DNA of 64,000 bases from Melioribacteraceae bacterium (GCA_011525875.1 WYBN01000012.1:124001-188000), one strand, 5' to 3'; positions 34,396 to 44,046 are shown, counted from the first letter of the stretch. Notes: generated from the letters alone by a model not told the origin. Made by a program: numbers and translations.

Positions 34396-35390
34396 ATATA
34401 GTAATAATCGGTTGCGGATTAATTGGCAGAAAAAGAGCAGCCGCTCTTTCCGATGATGATATACTTGTTGCTTGTTGCGATACAGATCAGAACGTTCTGA
34501 AAAAATTTGCAGATGATTTTAATTGCAAACCCTTCTCAAACTATTCTGACATGATAAAAGAGATCTCGTTTGATATTGCAATAGTATCTGTGGTTAATAA
34601 GTTTGCAAAAGAAATTATAATTAAATTATTAGAATCTCACCATCATGTATTAGCTGAAAAACCTTTGGGAAGAAATTATGATGAAGCGAAAGATATTTAT
34701 GACTGCGCAGTAAAAAAGGGAATGAAAATTAAAACTGGTTTTAACCATAGATTTCACCCAGGTATTTGGAAAGCAAAAGAAATATTAGACAATAATGAGA
34801 TAGGAAAAGTGATCAACATCCGTTCAAGATATGGTCATGGTGGAAGACCAGGGATGGAAAAAGAATGGAGAGCTTCAAAAGATTTGTGTGGCGGGGGTGA
34901 ACTGTTAGACCAGGGTGTACACATCATTGATTTAATTAGATGGTTTGGGGGAGATATAACTGAAGTTTTTGGAACTACGGAAACTAAATTTTGGAACATG
35001 GATGTTGAAGATAATGCTTTCGCAATTCTAAAAACAACAGAAGATGTTACTGCTTCATTCCATGTTAGCTGGACGAATTGGAAAAATATTTTTTCATTCG
35101 AGATTTTTGGTACTGAAGGTTACATTCGTATTGAAGGACTCGGCGGGAGCTATGGAATTGAAATCCTTGAAATTGGTAAAAGGAAAAAAGAAGGCGGTGT
35201 GCCGGACATTGAAAATTATGAATTTCCTACAAACGACGTAAGCTGGGTTAATGAATGGAACGAGTTCAAATTATCAATTGAAGAAAATAGAGACTCTATT
35301 GGCAGCGGTTATGACGGCTTAAAAGCTAATGAAGTGATTGCAGCAATTTATGATTCTCATAAACTTAAAAAAGTAGTAATAATTGATTAA
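34392..35390 (+). CDS. Gfo/Idh/MocA-family oxidoreductase (heptose module)
   Basis: A 332-residue oxidoreductase: VIIGCGLIGRKRAAAL at residues 4-19, EKPLGRNY with the family lysine at about 95, GFNHRFHPG, and LLDQGVHIIDLIRWFGG with the catalytic histidine. It parallels the protein at 17225-18223 closely in length and in conserved segments, so both probably act on similar polyol carbons. It overlaps the SDR gene by four bases and the HAD gene by eight. Confidence 0.82.
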   Translation: MNIVIIGCGLIGRKRAAALSDDDILVACCDTDQNVLKKFADDFNCKPFSNYSDMIKEISFDIAIVSVVNKFAKEIIIKLLESHHHVLAEKPLGRNYDEAKDIYDCAVKKGMKIKTGFNHRFHPGIWKAKEILDNNEIGKVINIRSRYGHGGRPGMEKEWRASKDLCGGGELLDQGVHIIDLIRWFGGDITEVFGTTETKFWNMDVEDNAFAILKTTEDVTASFHVSWTNWKNIFSFEIFGTEGYIRIEGLGGSYGIEILEIGKRKKEGGVPDIENYEFPTNDVSWVNEWNEFKLSIEENRDSIGSGYDGLKANEVIAAIYDSHKLKKVVIID

Positions 35391-35907
35391 AAACATTTTC
35401 TTTGACAGAGACGGTGTAATTAATAATGTTGTTATCAGAGATTCCAGAGTAGAATCTCCACGCAGTATAAAAGAATTCAGTGTTAAAGAAGACTTTCTCA
35501 AGTTTTATGATCAGGTACAACAAAAAGATATTAAACTTTTTGTTGTATCTAACCAACCTGATATATCAAGAAATTTGATGAATAATCATGAATTGGAATT
35601 AATGAACGATGTTCTAAATTCGAGATTTAATTTTGCGGAAATTCTTTATTGTAAACATGATGATAAAGATAATTGTACTTGCAGGAAGCCCAAACCAGGT
35701 ATGCTTAATCACCTTATTCAGAAATATAAGCTAAAAAAACATGAATCTATTTTTATTGGCGATAGTTGGAAAGATATGGAAGCTGGAAAAAGCGCAGGTA
35801 TTAAAACCGTTTTTTTGTCACAACCTTATAATTCTGAATTGGGATTAAAAACTGATTATGTAGTATCTAATTTATTTGAAATTATTCATTTAATAACTGG
35901 AGTATAA
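35383..35907 (+). CDS. gmhB: Heptose bisphosphate phosphatase (GmhB-like, HAD family)
   Basis: A 174-residue HAD phosphatase. FFDRDGVINN at residues 6-15 is the DxD nucleophile motif; the zinc loop CKHDDKDNCTCRKPKPGM (about residues 89-106) is the GmhB hallmark; FIGDSWKDMEAGKSAG is motif 4. GmhB removes the 7-phosphate from heptose 1,7-bisphosphate. Initiation appears to be TTG at 35383, overlapping the previous gene by eight bases; no ATG precedes the nucleophile. The next gene begins after one intervening base. Confidence 0.85.
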   Translation: MIKNIFFDRDGVINNVVIRDSRVESPRSIKEFSVKEDFLKFYDQVQQKDIKLFVVSNQPDISRNLMNNHELELMNDVLNSRFNFAEILYCKHDDKDNCTCRKPKPGMLNHLIQKYKLKKHESIFIGDSWKDMEAGKSAGIKTVFLSQPYNSELGLKTDYVVSNLFEIIHLITGV

Positions 35908-35908
35908 T

Positions 35909-36493
35909 ATGAATTTTTCCGAACAATTCTTGGAAGAAAGCCTAAGGATTATTAAAGATATAAACACGGATGAAATTGAAAAAATAGCTCAAATCCTATC
36001 TGAAGTGCGTTCAAAAAATGGACGGTTATTTTTTATTGGTTCCGGAGGCGGGGCAGGTCATTCTTCCCATGCTGTCTGCGATTTTAGAAAATTGTGTAAT
36101 ATCGACGCTTACGCCCCATATGATAACATTTCTGAGCTGACCGCAAGGGTGAACGACGAAGGATGGGACGTAACAATTATTAACTGGCTGAAGGTAAGCC
36201 GGTTCAATAGCAGTGATTGTGTTTTTGTATTTTCAGTTGGCGGCGGCAATGAAGAAAAAAATATTAGCATGAATTTAGTGAATGTGATTAAGTATGCAGA
36301 TGAAATTGAAGCTAAGATAGTTGGAGTTGTTGGAAAGGACGGCGGATTTACAAAAAAGTTGGGGCATGGTGTAGTTGTCATTCCAACTGTTGATGAAAAG
36401 AGAGTTACACCACACACAGAAGGTATGCAAGCAGTAATTTGGCACCTGCTGGTCTCACACCCTGAATTACAAATTAATCCCACTAAATGGTAA
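35909..36493 (+). CDS. gmhA: Sedoheptulose-7-phosphate isomerase (GmhA-like, SIS domain)
   Basis: A 194-residue SIS-domain protein: LFFIGSGGGAGHSSHAVCDF at about residue 34, VFSVGGGNEEKNISMNLV at about 110, and TPHTEGMQAVIWHLLVSHP carrying the C-terminal catalytic histidine region. With GmhB-, HddA- and HddC-like genes beside it, isomerisation of sedoheptulose 7-phosphate to heptose 7-phosphate is well supported. The glycine-rich first loop (GSGGGAG) differs from the more usual GNGGSA of the other SIS protein at 18213. Confidence 0.82.
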   Translation: MNFSEQFLEESLRIIKDINTDEIEKIAQILSEVRSKNGRLFFIGSGGGAGHSSHAVCDFRKLCNIDAYAPYDNISELTARVNDEGWDVTIINWLKVSRFNSSDCVFVFSVGGGNEEKNISMNLVNVIKYADEIEAKIVGVVGKDGGFTKKLGHGVVVIPTVDEKRVTPHTEGMQAVIWHLLVSHPELQINPTKW

Positions 36494-36517
36494 ACAACCA
36501 AATAACAAGGAGGTATC

Positions 36518-37237
36518 ATGATAAGATCTGTAAATGATTTGTCCGTAAAACTATTTGCAGATGGTGCAGATATCAAAGGTATGTTGGAAATGTATGCGAT
36601 ATCATATATATCAGGATTTACTACTAACCCGACATTAATGAAAAAGGCCGGTATTATAAATTATTCCGAATTTGCTAAAGAAATTTTAACAGTTATAAAT
36701 GATAAACCTATATCATTCGAAGTGTTCTCGGATGATTTTAGAGAAATGGAAAAACAAGCAATGGAAATTGCTTCTTGGGGGGAGAATGTGAATGTAAAAA
36801 TTCCTATTACTAATACTAAAGGAGAAAGTAGTTCAGAGTTGATTTCAAAGCTTAGTAGTAAAGGAGTTAAGCTAAATGTAACGGCAATGTTTACAATAGA
36901 GCAGGTAAAGTCGGTTGCTGCTGATTTATCAAAAGGACCTGGCGGCTATGTTTCAGTTTTCGCCGGACGCATTGCTGATGCAGGAATTGATCCTTTGCCA
37001 ATAATGAAAAATATTGTCGATTTTCTTTTACCGTATGACAATGTTGAATTAATTTGGGCAAGTCCTAGAGAGTTGTTTAATGTCGTTCAAGCAAATGAGA
37101 TTGGGTGCCATATTATTACAGCTACAAACGATATATTAAAGAAACTACATTTGCTTGGAAAAGAATTAACTGAATATTCTTTGGAAACAGTAAAAATGTT
37201 TTATGATGACGCTTATAGTGCTGGATATAGAATATAG
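36518..37237 (+). CDS. Transaldolase family protein (TalC/Fsa-like)
   Basis: A 239-residue single-domain class I aldolase. VKLFADGADIKGM and SGFTTNPTLMKKAG open the barrel; the Schiff-base lysine lies in NVNVKIPITN at about residue 93; VSVFAGRIADAG and WASPRELFNV complete the pattern. Small transaldolases make sedoheptulose 7-phosphate or fructose 6-phosphate. Since sedoheptulose 7-phosphate is the precursor for GmhA and for C7 cyclases, a dedicated copy at the end of the locus makes sense. A strong AAGGAGGT ribosome site precedes the ATG. Confidence 0.85.
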   Translation: MIRSVNDLSVKLFADGADIKGMLEMYAISYISGFTTNPTLMKKAGIINYSEFAKEILTVINDKPISFEVFSDDFREMEKQAMEIASWGENVNVKIPITNTKGESSSELISKLSSKGVKLNVTAMFTIEQVKSVAADLSKGPGGYVSVFAGRIADAGIDPLPIMKNIVDFLLPYDNVELIWASPRELFNVVQANEIGCHIITATNDILKKLHLLGKELTEYSLETVKMFYDDAYSAGYRI

Positions 37238-37446
37238 CTTTTCTTGCAAATTGATATTTTTGATTTATTAAAGAAAAATAAATAATTCCGTGTAAATGGT
37301 TAAAGTAAGAGATTAGCTAATTACTGCGAAGTGTAACGAAGCTGCACTTAGCTAAGCGAAAATCCGATAAGGGTTTCCCCGAAGCATCAATACTGTTTTC
37401 CCCAGAACAGAAATCAAGCTTCGCATTTTCCATCTGATCAGAAAGG
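37238..37446. other. Gene-free spacer after the polysaccharide genes
   Basis: The 623-base gap at 37238-37860 holds no intact gene. This first part has stops in all frames and a short palindrome near 37349-37360 (CTTAGCTAAG); no clear terminator with a U tract was seen. It is followed by two transposase remnants and about 88 bases of very AT-rich DNA before the Wzi-like gene. Confidence 0.5.
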
Positions 37447-37591
37447 TTACAAAACAAAGAAGCATCTTTCCCAATGATGATGCACTGAAAAAAATGATTA
37501 CTTAGCTTACAGAGATATTTCTAAAAAATGGGCTGTTGCTTTATCCCACTTGGCAATTATTGTTGATGATAGATTAAAAAATATTCTTTAA
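37447..37591 (+). pseudogene. IS256-family transposase remnant (C-terminal end)
   Basis: Read with one frame change near 37500, the segment gives KQRSIFPNDDALKKMI then LAYRDISKKWAVALSHLAII and DDRLKNIL before a TAA at 37589-37591. This matches the C-terminal end of mutator-type (IS256 family) transposases, which carry FP-D-x-ALKK and W-x-x-A--QLAIIFE-DRL. Only the last 50 residues remain, with a small internal deletion and a frameshift, so it is inactive debris marking an old insertion. Confidence 0.65.
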
Positions 37592-37631
37592 CACTAATTC
37601 CCATTTACACAAATTATTTTACAGACTCACA

Positions 37632-37772
37632 TTTAATGATTTCTATAAAAAACATTACCCTCACTCAACGCTTGAATATTTATCGCCAGTGGAATTTGAG
37701 AAATTAAACAATCACAAAATATCGCCTAATTTTTTTAAACCTTGTGCCCTGATTCTTATCTTGCTTTTTTGA
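37632..37772 (+). pseudogene. IS3-family transposase remnant (C-terminal end of orfB)
   Basis: The open frame FNDFYKKHYPHSTLEYLSPV followed by EFEKLNN matches the end of IS3-family integrase-type transposases, where (N/K)RRHSTLGYLSPVEFE is characteristic. About 47 codons remain, ending with TGA at 37770-37772; nothing upstream continues it. A second, separate IS trace next to the IS256 remnant marks this gap as an insertion-prone edge of the locus. Confidence 0.65.
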
Positions 37773-37860
37773 GTGCATTATAAATAATAGATGATTTATT
37801 TATAATGAAATATTTAGACTAACTACAAAGTCTTAAAAATAAAAGCCACTAATAAAATTC

Positions 37861-39504
37861 ATGAAACATATTATTCTTTATTCAATTTTAATTCAAATTA
37901 TCATTTTAAGTGATATTCTTTCCCAGACTATATTCGAACCACTTAACCGTGATATCTATTCATATTTATCGCGAATTAGCCAACGGGGGATAATAGATTT
38001 AGATGATCAAATTAAACCTCTTTCTAGAAAATACATCAGCATGAAGCTATCTGCACTCAAAGATGATAATTCGCGGTTAACGCCTATTGAAAAAGATGAA
38101 CTTGAGTTTTATCTGCAAGAATACGGTTTTGAGTTGTCATTCGATAACACGGATTATAAACCTTCCGGCGATGCAAATTTCTTCAAGGACGATTACGGGC
38201 GGTATAACTTTTTTGCTTACGGAGACAGTCTTTTCAAAATAAATATTAACCCTATTTTAGGTTATAAAAAGGGGAGCAATGATTCGAAATCTCAAAGTCA
38301 TTTCTGGAACGGACTGCAGTTTCATGGTTATCTCACTGATAATTTAGGATTTAGTTTTGACTTCAGAGATAACTCAGAAAAAGGAGACAATGCGGATAGA
38401 ATAAAATTATTTTCAGATGCTACCGGGATTATTCGTTCAAGATCGGTTGACAATAGTTTTGAATACAGCGAAGTTAGAACCTCCATCTCTTATGATTGGA
38501 ATTGGGGTTTCATTTCAGCCGGCAAAGAATTTTATGAATGGGGTTATGGTAAATCCGGTAACATTGTTCATTCAACAAAATCCCCTTCATATCCTTATAT
38601 CAGATTAGATATTTATCCTGTAAGCTGGCTTCGGTTTAATTATATTCACGGCTGGCTTGCCTCCGGCGTAGTTGACTCTTCTATTTTGTACCAAACAAAC
38701 TGGCGGTCTAATGACCGAGAACAATACAGGAGTAAGTTTATTGCATCGCACACTCTAATATTGACTCCTATTAATGGACTGGATCTTTCATTTGGAGAAT
38801 CTATAGTTTACAGCGATAGACTGGAAATCTCTTATTTAATGCCTTTAATGTTCTTTAGACTGGCTGACCACTACCTCAGCCGAACTAATAATAATGCGGG
38901 CGCTAATTCCCAGTTCTTCTTTGGCGTAAGTTCAAGGAATCATATCCCTCGCACACACTTATACGGTTCATTATTAATCGACGAAATTGTGCTCTCAGAA
39001 TTATTCAACCCTAAAAGAGAAAGAAATCAAATCGCTTTCAGCTTTGGCGCTTCTGTTACCGATCTCCCGGTTAATAATTTAACGTTTACGGTCGAGTACA
39101 GTAAGACCTATCCATTTGTTTATACTCATTATATTCCAACTCAAACCTATGAGAGCAATAATTATACACTCGGTCATTGGATAGGACACAATGCTGATCT
39201 TGTTTACGGCTCTGTTCAATACAGAATTATTCGCGGATTAAAAACAGAAATCTGGTTGAGAGCTGTTAGAAAAGGAGGTGAAGGAAGTGTCGATGACCAA
39301 TATACAATTCCATCCAGACAATTTCTTTTTGGTCTCCGCAAAGATTACACTGATTTTGGTTTTAATATTAGTTATGAGATTTTCCACGATTTATTTGTTA
39401 AAGCAGAATATGCTTCCTATAAATCTAAATCCGAACAAAATGACGGGTCTTTCATTGAATTTCGCAGGAAAGAATTTTACTTTACATTCAATTTCGGTTT
39501 TTAA
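37861..39504 (+). CDS. Wzi-like capsule assembly outer-membrane protein
   Basis: A 547-residue protein with an N-terminal signal (MKHIILYSILIQIIILSDIL then SQ) and alternating beta strands to a terminal FTFNFGF, as in an outer-membrane barrel. An early FEPLNRDIYSYLSRISQRG and DRDNSEKGDN-type mid-regions, YSEVRTSISYDWNWGFISAGK and VSWLRFNYIHGWL fit the Wzi capsule-assembly family, which anchors capsule at the cell surface. It is the last plus-strand gene before the locus changes strand, and is separated from the biosynthesis genes by IS debris. I see no promoter or terminator I would defend. Confidence 0.78.
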   Translation: MKHIILYSILIQIIILSDILSQTIFEPLNRDIYSYLSRISQRGIIDLDDQIKPLSRKYISMKLSALKDDNSRLTPIEKDELEFYLQEYGFELSFDNTDYKPSGDANFFKDDYGRYNFFAYGDSLFKININPILGYKKGSNDSKSQSHFWNGLQFHGYLTDNLGFSFDFRDNSEKGDNADRIKLFSDATGIIRSRSVDNSFEYSEVRTSISYDWNWGFISAGKEFYEWGYGKSGNIVHSTKSPSYPYIRLDIYPVSWLRFNYIHGWLASGVVDSSILYQTNWRSNDREQYRSKFIASHTLILTPINGLDLSFGESIVYSDRLEISYLMPLMFFRLADHYLSRTNNNAGANSQFFFGVSSRNHIPRTHLYGSLLIDEIVLSELFNPKRERNQIAFSFGASVTDLPVNNLTFTVEYSKTYPFVYTHYIPTQTYESNNYTLGHWIGHNADLVYGSVQYRIIRGLKTEIWLRAVRKGGEGSVDDQYTIPSRQFLFGLRKDYTDFGFNISYEIFHDLFVKAEYASYKSKSEQNDGSFIEFRRKEFYFTFNFGF

Positions 39505-39586
39505 CGGATACAAAAAGACTCATTAAATTCATCCTCAATACCTCACAATTCCTCATTTATAATTTTTCATTCCTGCTAATTTCCTT

Positions 39587-41743
39587 TCAAAGTTTCTCCA
39601 AAAAATAATTAGTAATTTTCTCAAACAAATGTACGCCTTCGGTTCCGCCGACGTGATGCCCGTGCCCGTAGTAAGGGAAGTAATCCAGTGGCTTATTCAG
39701 CTTGGCTGCCTTATCGGCGAAAGCTAATGTATTCTGCCATACAACAACGGGATCCGAAGTTCCGTGCACAAGCAGAAGACTTCCGTTAAGCCTGTCGGCA
39801 TAATTCAATAAATTAGATTCTTCATATCCATCGGGATTCTGCTGAGGCGTGTCCATATATCTTTCAGTGTACATAACTTCGTACAACCTCCAGTCAATCA
39901 CAGCGCCGCCATTAACTCCTACTTTGAACATACCTCCGGTTCTAAGCATCATTGCGGTTGACATGAATCCGCCGTAACTCCATCCGAAAACTCCTAAACG
40001 GTTTGAATCAACGAAAGCCTGCGACTTTAAGTAATTTACGCCGGCAATCTGATCTTCGAGCTCAATTGTGCCGAGTCTTCTGAAAGTCGCCTGCTCGAAT
40101 TCCAATCCTCTGTTATCAGAGCCTCTATTATCTAAAGTGAAAATAACAAAACCCTCCGATGCCATCCGGTGAAACCATAAATTATATCTGCCGCGCGGGA
40201 ATTCGTTGCGAACCAATTGGGCATGGGGGCCGCCGTAAACATAAACAATTGCTGGATAGACTTTAGTGGAATCGAAATTAGAAGGATAAACAATCCGGCA
40301 GTATAATTCAGAGCCAATCTCGTTCTTAATTGAAAATATTTTATGCTTTCCCGTCTCGTATTTTTCATAAGGATTGCCCGATTTATGAATGAGGCTTATC
40401 TCATCGCCTTTGTAATCAATTATTCTTATTTCATTTGGGGTATCGAGGCTGCTTAATTCGTCAATAAAATAAAATCCGGATGAATGTACTTTAACGTTAT
40501 GAACTCCTTTATGCCTCGTCAATTTAGTCTTGAGACCTGTCTTAAGATTTATTTTATAGAAATGCCTTTCCAGCGGACTCTCTTCAGTAGTCGTGATAAA
40601 TATGTTTTCCCCGGCTTCATCAAATCCGTGAAAATCGGTTACAACATAGCTCCCGTTTGTTAATTGTTTAATTAAATTGCCTTCAATGCCGTATAAATAT
40701 AAATGCCGCCATTTGTTTCGTTCAGAGAACCATAAAAATTTACCATCGTCTTTAGGCAGAAAGAATAAATCGTGTTCGGGCTCAACGTATTTGTCATCTG
40801 TTTCTTCAAATAAAATTTTAACTGGTTCGCCTGTCATTGCATCAAACTTAATAACTTTTAGGTGATTCTGATCTCTGTTCAATATTCCGGCAAATATAAA
40901 ATTACCGGAAGGATGCCATGTTACGCTTGTAATATACTGTTCATCGTCGCCTTCAATGTTCAATTTGATAGTCTGCTTCGATTCTATGTTGAATATGTGC
41001 AGACTTACTTTAGAGCTTTTTTGTCCAGCCATTGGATATTTAATCATTTCCACAGTTGCGGGCTGTGTATCGATTTTGAGTAAAGGATAATCGGTTACTG
41101 AAGCTAAATCCTCTTTATAGAATGCGAGGAGCTTTCCGTTCTGCTGCCAGAAAATTCCTCCTGCAATACCGAATTCGTTTCTCGACACCGATTTTCCGTT
41201 AGTAATATTATGTCCTCCGTCGCTAGTTACCCTGAATTCATTTCCATCGGCGTATGAGATGAACAGGTCGTTGCCTTTAACGAATGCCACGGTTTTATTA
41301 TCGGGGGAAACGGATTTCTCTTCCGCTTCTTTAGTGAGTTTGTTAATTAAAAAAAGGTTCTTTTTCAACGCATCATATTCAAAAAGCGTTTCATCCTTCC
41401 AGAATTGAAATTGTGTGCCGCTTATCCATCTAATTCTCGGTATGGATGAACTTCCATCATAGCCGGCTTTCTTCAGCAGCATGTTTAAATATTCAGAAGT
41501 AACTATTGTTTCTTTTTTCCCGGATGCTGCATAACCCTTCAGCAGCGCCGATTCATCTACTGAGTCTTCTGCGAAACTGTAAGCCGCTTCTTCCGGAAGC
41601 CATTGAAGCTGTTTTAATGTGGTAGGCGCTAAAATGCTCATTGACCTCCGCGCTATGTCTTCGCTCGAAAACTTATTTAACTGCGCAGTAGTAAGGGGAT
41701 TTAAAACGAATATAAATAAAAGAATGAAACCGGACTTTCTCAT
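39587..41743 (-). CDS. S9-family prolyl peptidase (dipeptidyl peptidase IV-like)
   Basis: A 718-residue protein with a signal peptide (MRKSGFILLFIFVLNPLTTA). Residues 60-460 form a DPP-IV-type beta-propeller (ERNKWRHLYLY, DRDQNHLKVIKFDAMTGE), and the C-terminal alpha/beta-hydrolase has Ser589 in GWSYGG, Asp664 in GTSDPVV and His694 in YYGHGHHV. It should cleave dipeptides after proline or alanine from periplasmic or surface peptides. GAGGGC seven bases before the ATG gives a ribosome site. It is convergent with the Wzi gene and not part of the tig-clpP unit, which has its own terminator. Confidence 0.9.
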   Translation of the reverse strand: MRKSGFILLFIFVLNPLTTAQLNKFSSEDIARRSMSILAPTTLKQLQWLPEEAAYSFAEDSVDESALLKGYAASGKKETIVTSEYLNMLLKKAGYDGSSSIPRIRWISGTQFQFWKDETLFEYDALKKNLFLINKLTKEAEEKSVSPDNKTVAFVKGNDLFISYADGNEFRVTSDGGHNITNGKSVSRNEFGIAGGIFWQQNGKLLAFYKEDLASVTDYPLLKIDTQPATVEMIKYPMAGQKSSKVSLHIFNIESKQTIKLNIEGDDEQYITSVTWHPSGNFIFAGILNRDQNHLKVIKFDAMTGEPVKILFEETDDKYVEPEHDLFFLPKDDGKFLWFSERNKWRHLYLYGIEGNLIKQLTNGSYVVTDFHGFDEAGENIFITTTEESPLERHFYKINLKTGLKTKLTRHKGVHNVKVHSSGFYFIDELSSLDTPNEIRIIDYKGDEISLIHKSGNPYEKYETGKHKIFSIKNEIGSELYCRIVYPSNFDSTKVYPAIVYVYGGPHAQLVRNEFPRGRYNLWFHRMASEGFVIFTLDNRGSDNRGLEFEQATFRRLGTIELEDQIAGVNYLKSQAFVDSNRLGVFGWSYGGFMSTAMMLRTGGMFKVGVNGGAVIDWRLYEVMYTERYMDTPQQNPDGYEESNLLNYADRLNGSLLLVHGTSDPVVVWQNTLAFADKAAKLNKPLDYFPYYGHGHHVGGTEGVHLFEKITNYFLEKL

Positions 41744-41891
41744 ATTGCCCTCGATGATATTAATAATTATTATCCTCCTCTAAAAGATAATAAATTGTTG
41801 AATCCAATTCTTCACACTAGGGAATGGAAGGCAATACAGAAAAAATTATGATTTCATCACCGTTAGTTTCGCCGGCGGTTAATATACAGGA

Positions 41892-41918
41892 TAAAAAAAA
41901 GGGCTCATTCGAGCCCTG
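41892..41918 (-). terminator. Rho-independent terminator of tig-clpP
   Basis: On the minus strand, AGGGCTC-GAAT-GAGCCCT forms a seven-pair GC-rich stem with a four-base loop followed by eight T residues, three bases after the clpP stop codon. A textbook intrinsic terminator. Confidence 0.9.
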
Positions 41919-41921
41919 TGA

Positions 41922-42566
41922 TTATTTCTTCTTCTCTTCTTCTTTTTTTCTGTCGCTCGGAAGTATTCTCTTAGTAAGAACGTTATCGATGAGATTATAT
42001 TCCTTCGCTTCGTCTGAGGTCATATATTTATCGCGGTCGCAGTCAGCCATTATCTGTTCGAATGGCTTACCGGTATGCTCGGCGAGAATTTTATAAATAG
42101 TATCGCGCGTCTTGATCATCTCCTTGGCGTGTATCTCAATATCCGAAGTCTGACCCTGCAGCCCGCCAACCCAGGGCTGATGTATCATTATCTTGGAGTG
42201 GGGCAGCGCAGACCTCTTTTTTTCGGAGCCGCCGGTAAGCAGAACCGCTCCCATACTCGCTGCTAATCCGACGCAGATAGTAGATACGTCGGCTCGTATA
42301 TAACGCATAGTATCGTAAATTGCTAAACCTGCAGAGACGCTTCCGCCGGGTGAATTGATGTATAGAAAAATATCTTTGTTCGGATCTTCGGCTTCCAAAA
42401 ATAGAAGCTGAGCTATGGTTAGACTCGCAACATGATCGTCTATTGCAGTCCCTAAAAATATTATTCTCTCCCTGAGCAGCCGGGAAAATATATCCATGCC
42501 TCTTTCGCCTCTGCCTGTCTGCTCAATTACATAAGGCACAAGCTGATTGTAAATTTCTGTTTTCAT
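41922..42566 (-). CDS. clpP: ATP-dependent Clp protease proteolytic subunit
   Basis: A 214-residue ClpP. The catalytic triad is visible as Ser104 in GLAASMGA, His129 in MIHQPWVGG and Asp179 by alignment in [18 protein letters not shown] is the oxyanion region. The C-terminal tail is lysine/glutamate-rich (EEEKKK), longer than in E. coli, and may not affect the barrel. ClpP forms the tetradecameric chamber that degrades unfolded proteins with ClpX or ClpA. It overlaps the end of the trigger factor gene by four bases, an arrangement often seen as tig-clpP(-clpX); clpX is not adjacent here. A strong terminator follows. Confidence 0.95.
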   Translation of the reverse strand: MKTEIYNQLVPYVIEQTGRGERGMDIFSRLLRERIIFLGTAIDDHVASLTIAQLLFLEAEDPNKDIFLYINSPGGSVSAGLAIYDTMRYIRADVSTICVGLAASMGAVLLTGGSEKKRSALPHSKIMIHQPWVGGLQGQTSDIEIHAKEMIKTRDTIYKILAEHTGKPFEQIMADCDRDKYMTSDEAKEYNLIDNVLTKRILPSDRKKEEEKKK

Positions 42567-43858
42567 TTTTTCTTTCCTTTAGATTCTTTCTTCTTTTTAT
42601 CGGGATGGTATTCAACCGCTTTGTTATTCTCAACAAGGAATTTAACAACCTTGTCCTCAAGCAGAGCTTCGTTCCTGTTTGTTGATTTATAATAATTTAA
42701 AAGCTTGTCAACCGATATTCCAGTTTTTTCAGATTCCGCTTTGGCAAGATTTTCTAATTCAGATTCTTCAACTTGTATTTTTTCCGTTTGAGCTAAAGTC
42801 TCCATGATTATCTGCCATTTAGCCGTCCATTCAGCTCTCGGTTTCAAATATTCTCTTGCCGCCTTTTCATCAACCTGTTGTTTCTGCCTCTTCGCATTCT
42901 CTTTTTCAGCTTCGACAAACCTTTCAAGTAATGAATCAACAAATCCCCTCGGAGGATCAAAGTTATTATTCTCAACAATCCTGTTTAATAAACTGTTAGT
43001 AAAAATATTTTCGGACTGCTCGCGTAAGTATTTTTCGTAGTTGGCTCTTATCATCGTTTTGAATTCATCTATTGTCTTAGCCCGTTTGCCTGAAATCTTC
43101 TCAACAAGCTCTTCGGTAATTTCTGGATAAATAATTTTTTCAATTTTCTTGATCTCGACCTCGTAATTCATTTCCTGGCGGTGTACTTCTTCACCGTGCT
43201 TGTGTTCGTCAATAAAATTAAAATTAAATCTGTCTCCTGTTTTCTTGCCAATAGAATTATCGGCAATCTCTTTGTTTACACGCTCGTCGGAAAGGTCAAT
43301 TGTCATATTCTCGCTTCTGTTGCCCTCAACCGGCTGCCCGCTGTCATCCAGTCTTTGCAGATCAACTACGATTTTGGATTTTTCTTCCACAATCTCTGCT
43401 TCTTCGTATGAGGCATGTGCTTTTAGGAGGTTATCCAAATCCTTCTCTATGTCTTCTTCCTTGACTTCAAATAAAGGCTTTTCTATCTCAAGCTCTTTGT
43501 AATCCTTCAATGTTAATTTAGGTTTTACCTCGTATCTGACCTTGAAGGATAAATATTCATTTGGCTTATAGTCCAGGTCTGTCATCTGAGGTGTGTTTAC
43601 TGGTTTTGAATCAGCCGAATCAACGGCTTCCCAGAATATTTTATTCGCTATTTTCTCGCTTGCCTGATACTCCACGGCTTCGCCGTATAATTTCTTGAAC
43701 ATCTGCATAGGGACTTTGCCTTTCCTGAAGCCCGGCAGAGATATTTTCTTATGCTCTTCTTTTAATGCTTTTTCAATATCCGGCAGGATTTCTTGATAAT
43801 CAATCTTAATCTCAATTTCATGCTCTATAGGCGATAACTCGTTTACTTTTTGTTCCAA
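42563..43858 (-). CDS. tig: Trigger factor
   Basis: A 431-residue ribosome-associated chaperone and prolyl isomerase. The ribosome-binding signature [11 protein letters not shown] is at about residues 43-53. The central PPIase/FKBP-like domain (around 150-240) is shorter than in E. coli and its [10 protein letters not shown] region suggests a reduced isomerase site. The helical C-terminal arm runs from about 265 and ends in [11 protein letters not shown]. It lies in the same orientation as clpP, overlapping it by four bases, and 35 bases downstream of a tRNA-Leu gene with which it may be co-transcribed. Confidence 0.92.
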   Translation of the reverse strand: MEQKVNELSPIEHEIEIKIDYQEILPDIEKALKEEHKKISLPGFRKGKVPMQMFKKLYGEAVEYQASEKIANKIFWEAVDSADSKPVNTPQMTDLDYKPNEYLSFKVRYEVKPKLTLKDYKELEIEKPLFEVKEEDIEKDLDNLLKAHASYEEAEIVEEKSKIVVDLQRLDDSGQPVEGNRSENMTIDLSDERVNKEIADNSIGKKTGDRFNFNFIDEHKHGEEVHRQEMNYEVEIKKIEKIIYPEITEELVEKISGKRAKTIDEFKTMIRANYEKYLREQSENIFTNSLLNRIVENNNFDPPRGFVDSLLERFVEAEKENAKRQKQQVDEKAAREYLKPRAEWTAKWQIIMETLAQTEKIQVEESELENLAKAESEKTGISVDKLLNYYKSTNRNEALLEDKVVKFLVENNKAVEYHPDKKKKESKGKKK

Positions 43859-43893
43859 TATAACCTCTTAATTGATAAATGGGATCGTACTTG

Positions 43894-43979
<86 letters not shown>

Positions 43980-44016
43980 TAAAATTATCCTAAATAATCA
44001 TTATTTAGAAAATAAA

Positions 44017-44046
44017 ATCATAATTTTAGGGTGTAAATTTATACAA
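44017..44046 (-). promoter_or_regulatory. Candidate sigma-70-type promoter for tRNA-Leu-tig-clpP
   Basis: On the minus strand TTGTAT (44046-44041) and TATGAT (44022-44017) are separated by 18 bases, and lie about 33 bases before the expected tRNA 5' end from the predicted start point. It is a fair match to a -35/-10 pair in AT-rich DNA where chance matches are common; the tRNA gene downstream strengthens it. Confidence 0.38.

Noticed and set aside
36109-36576. Minus-strand open frame of 155 codons opposite gmhA
   Set aside because: Composition is that of an antisense frame; the plus strand carries a complete SIS-domain gene.
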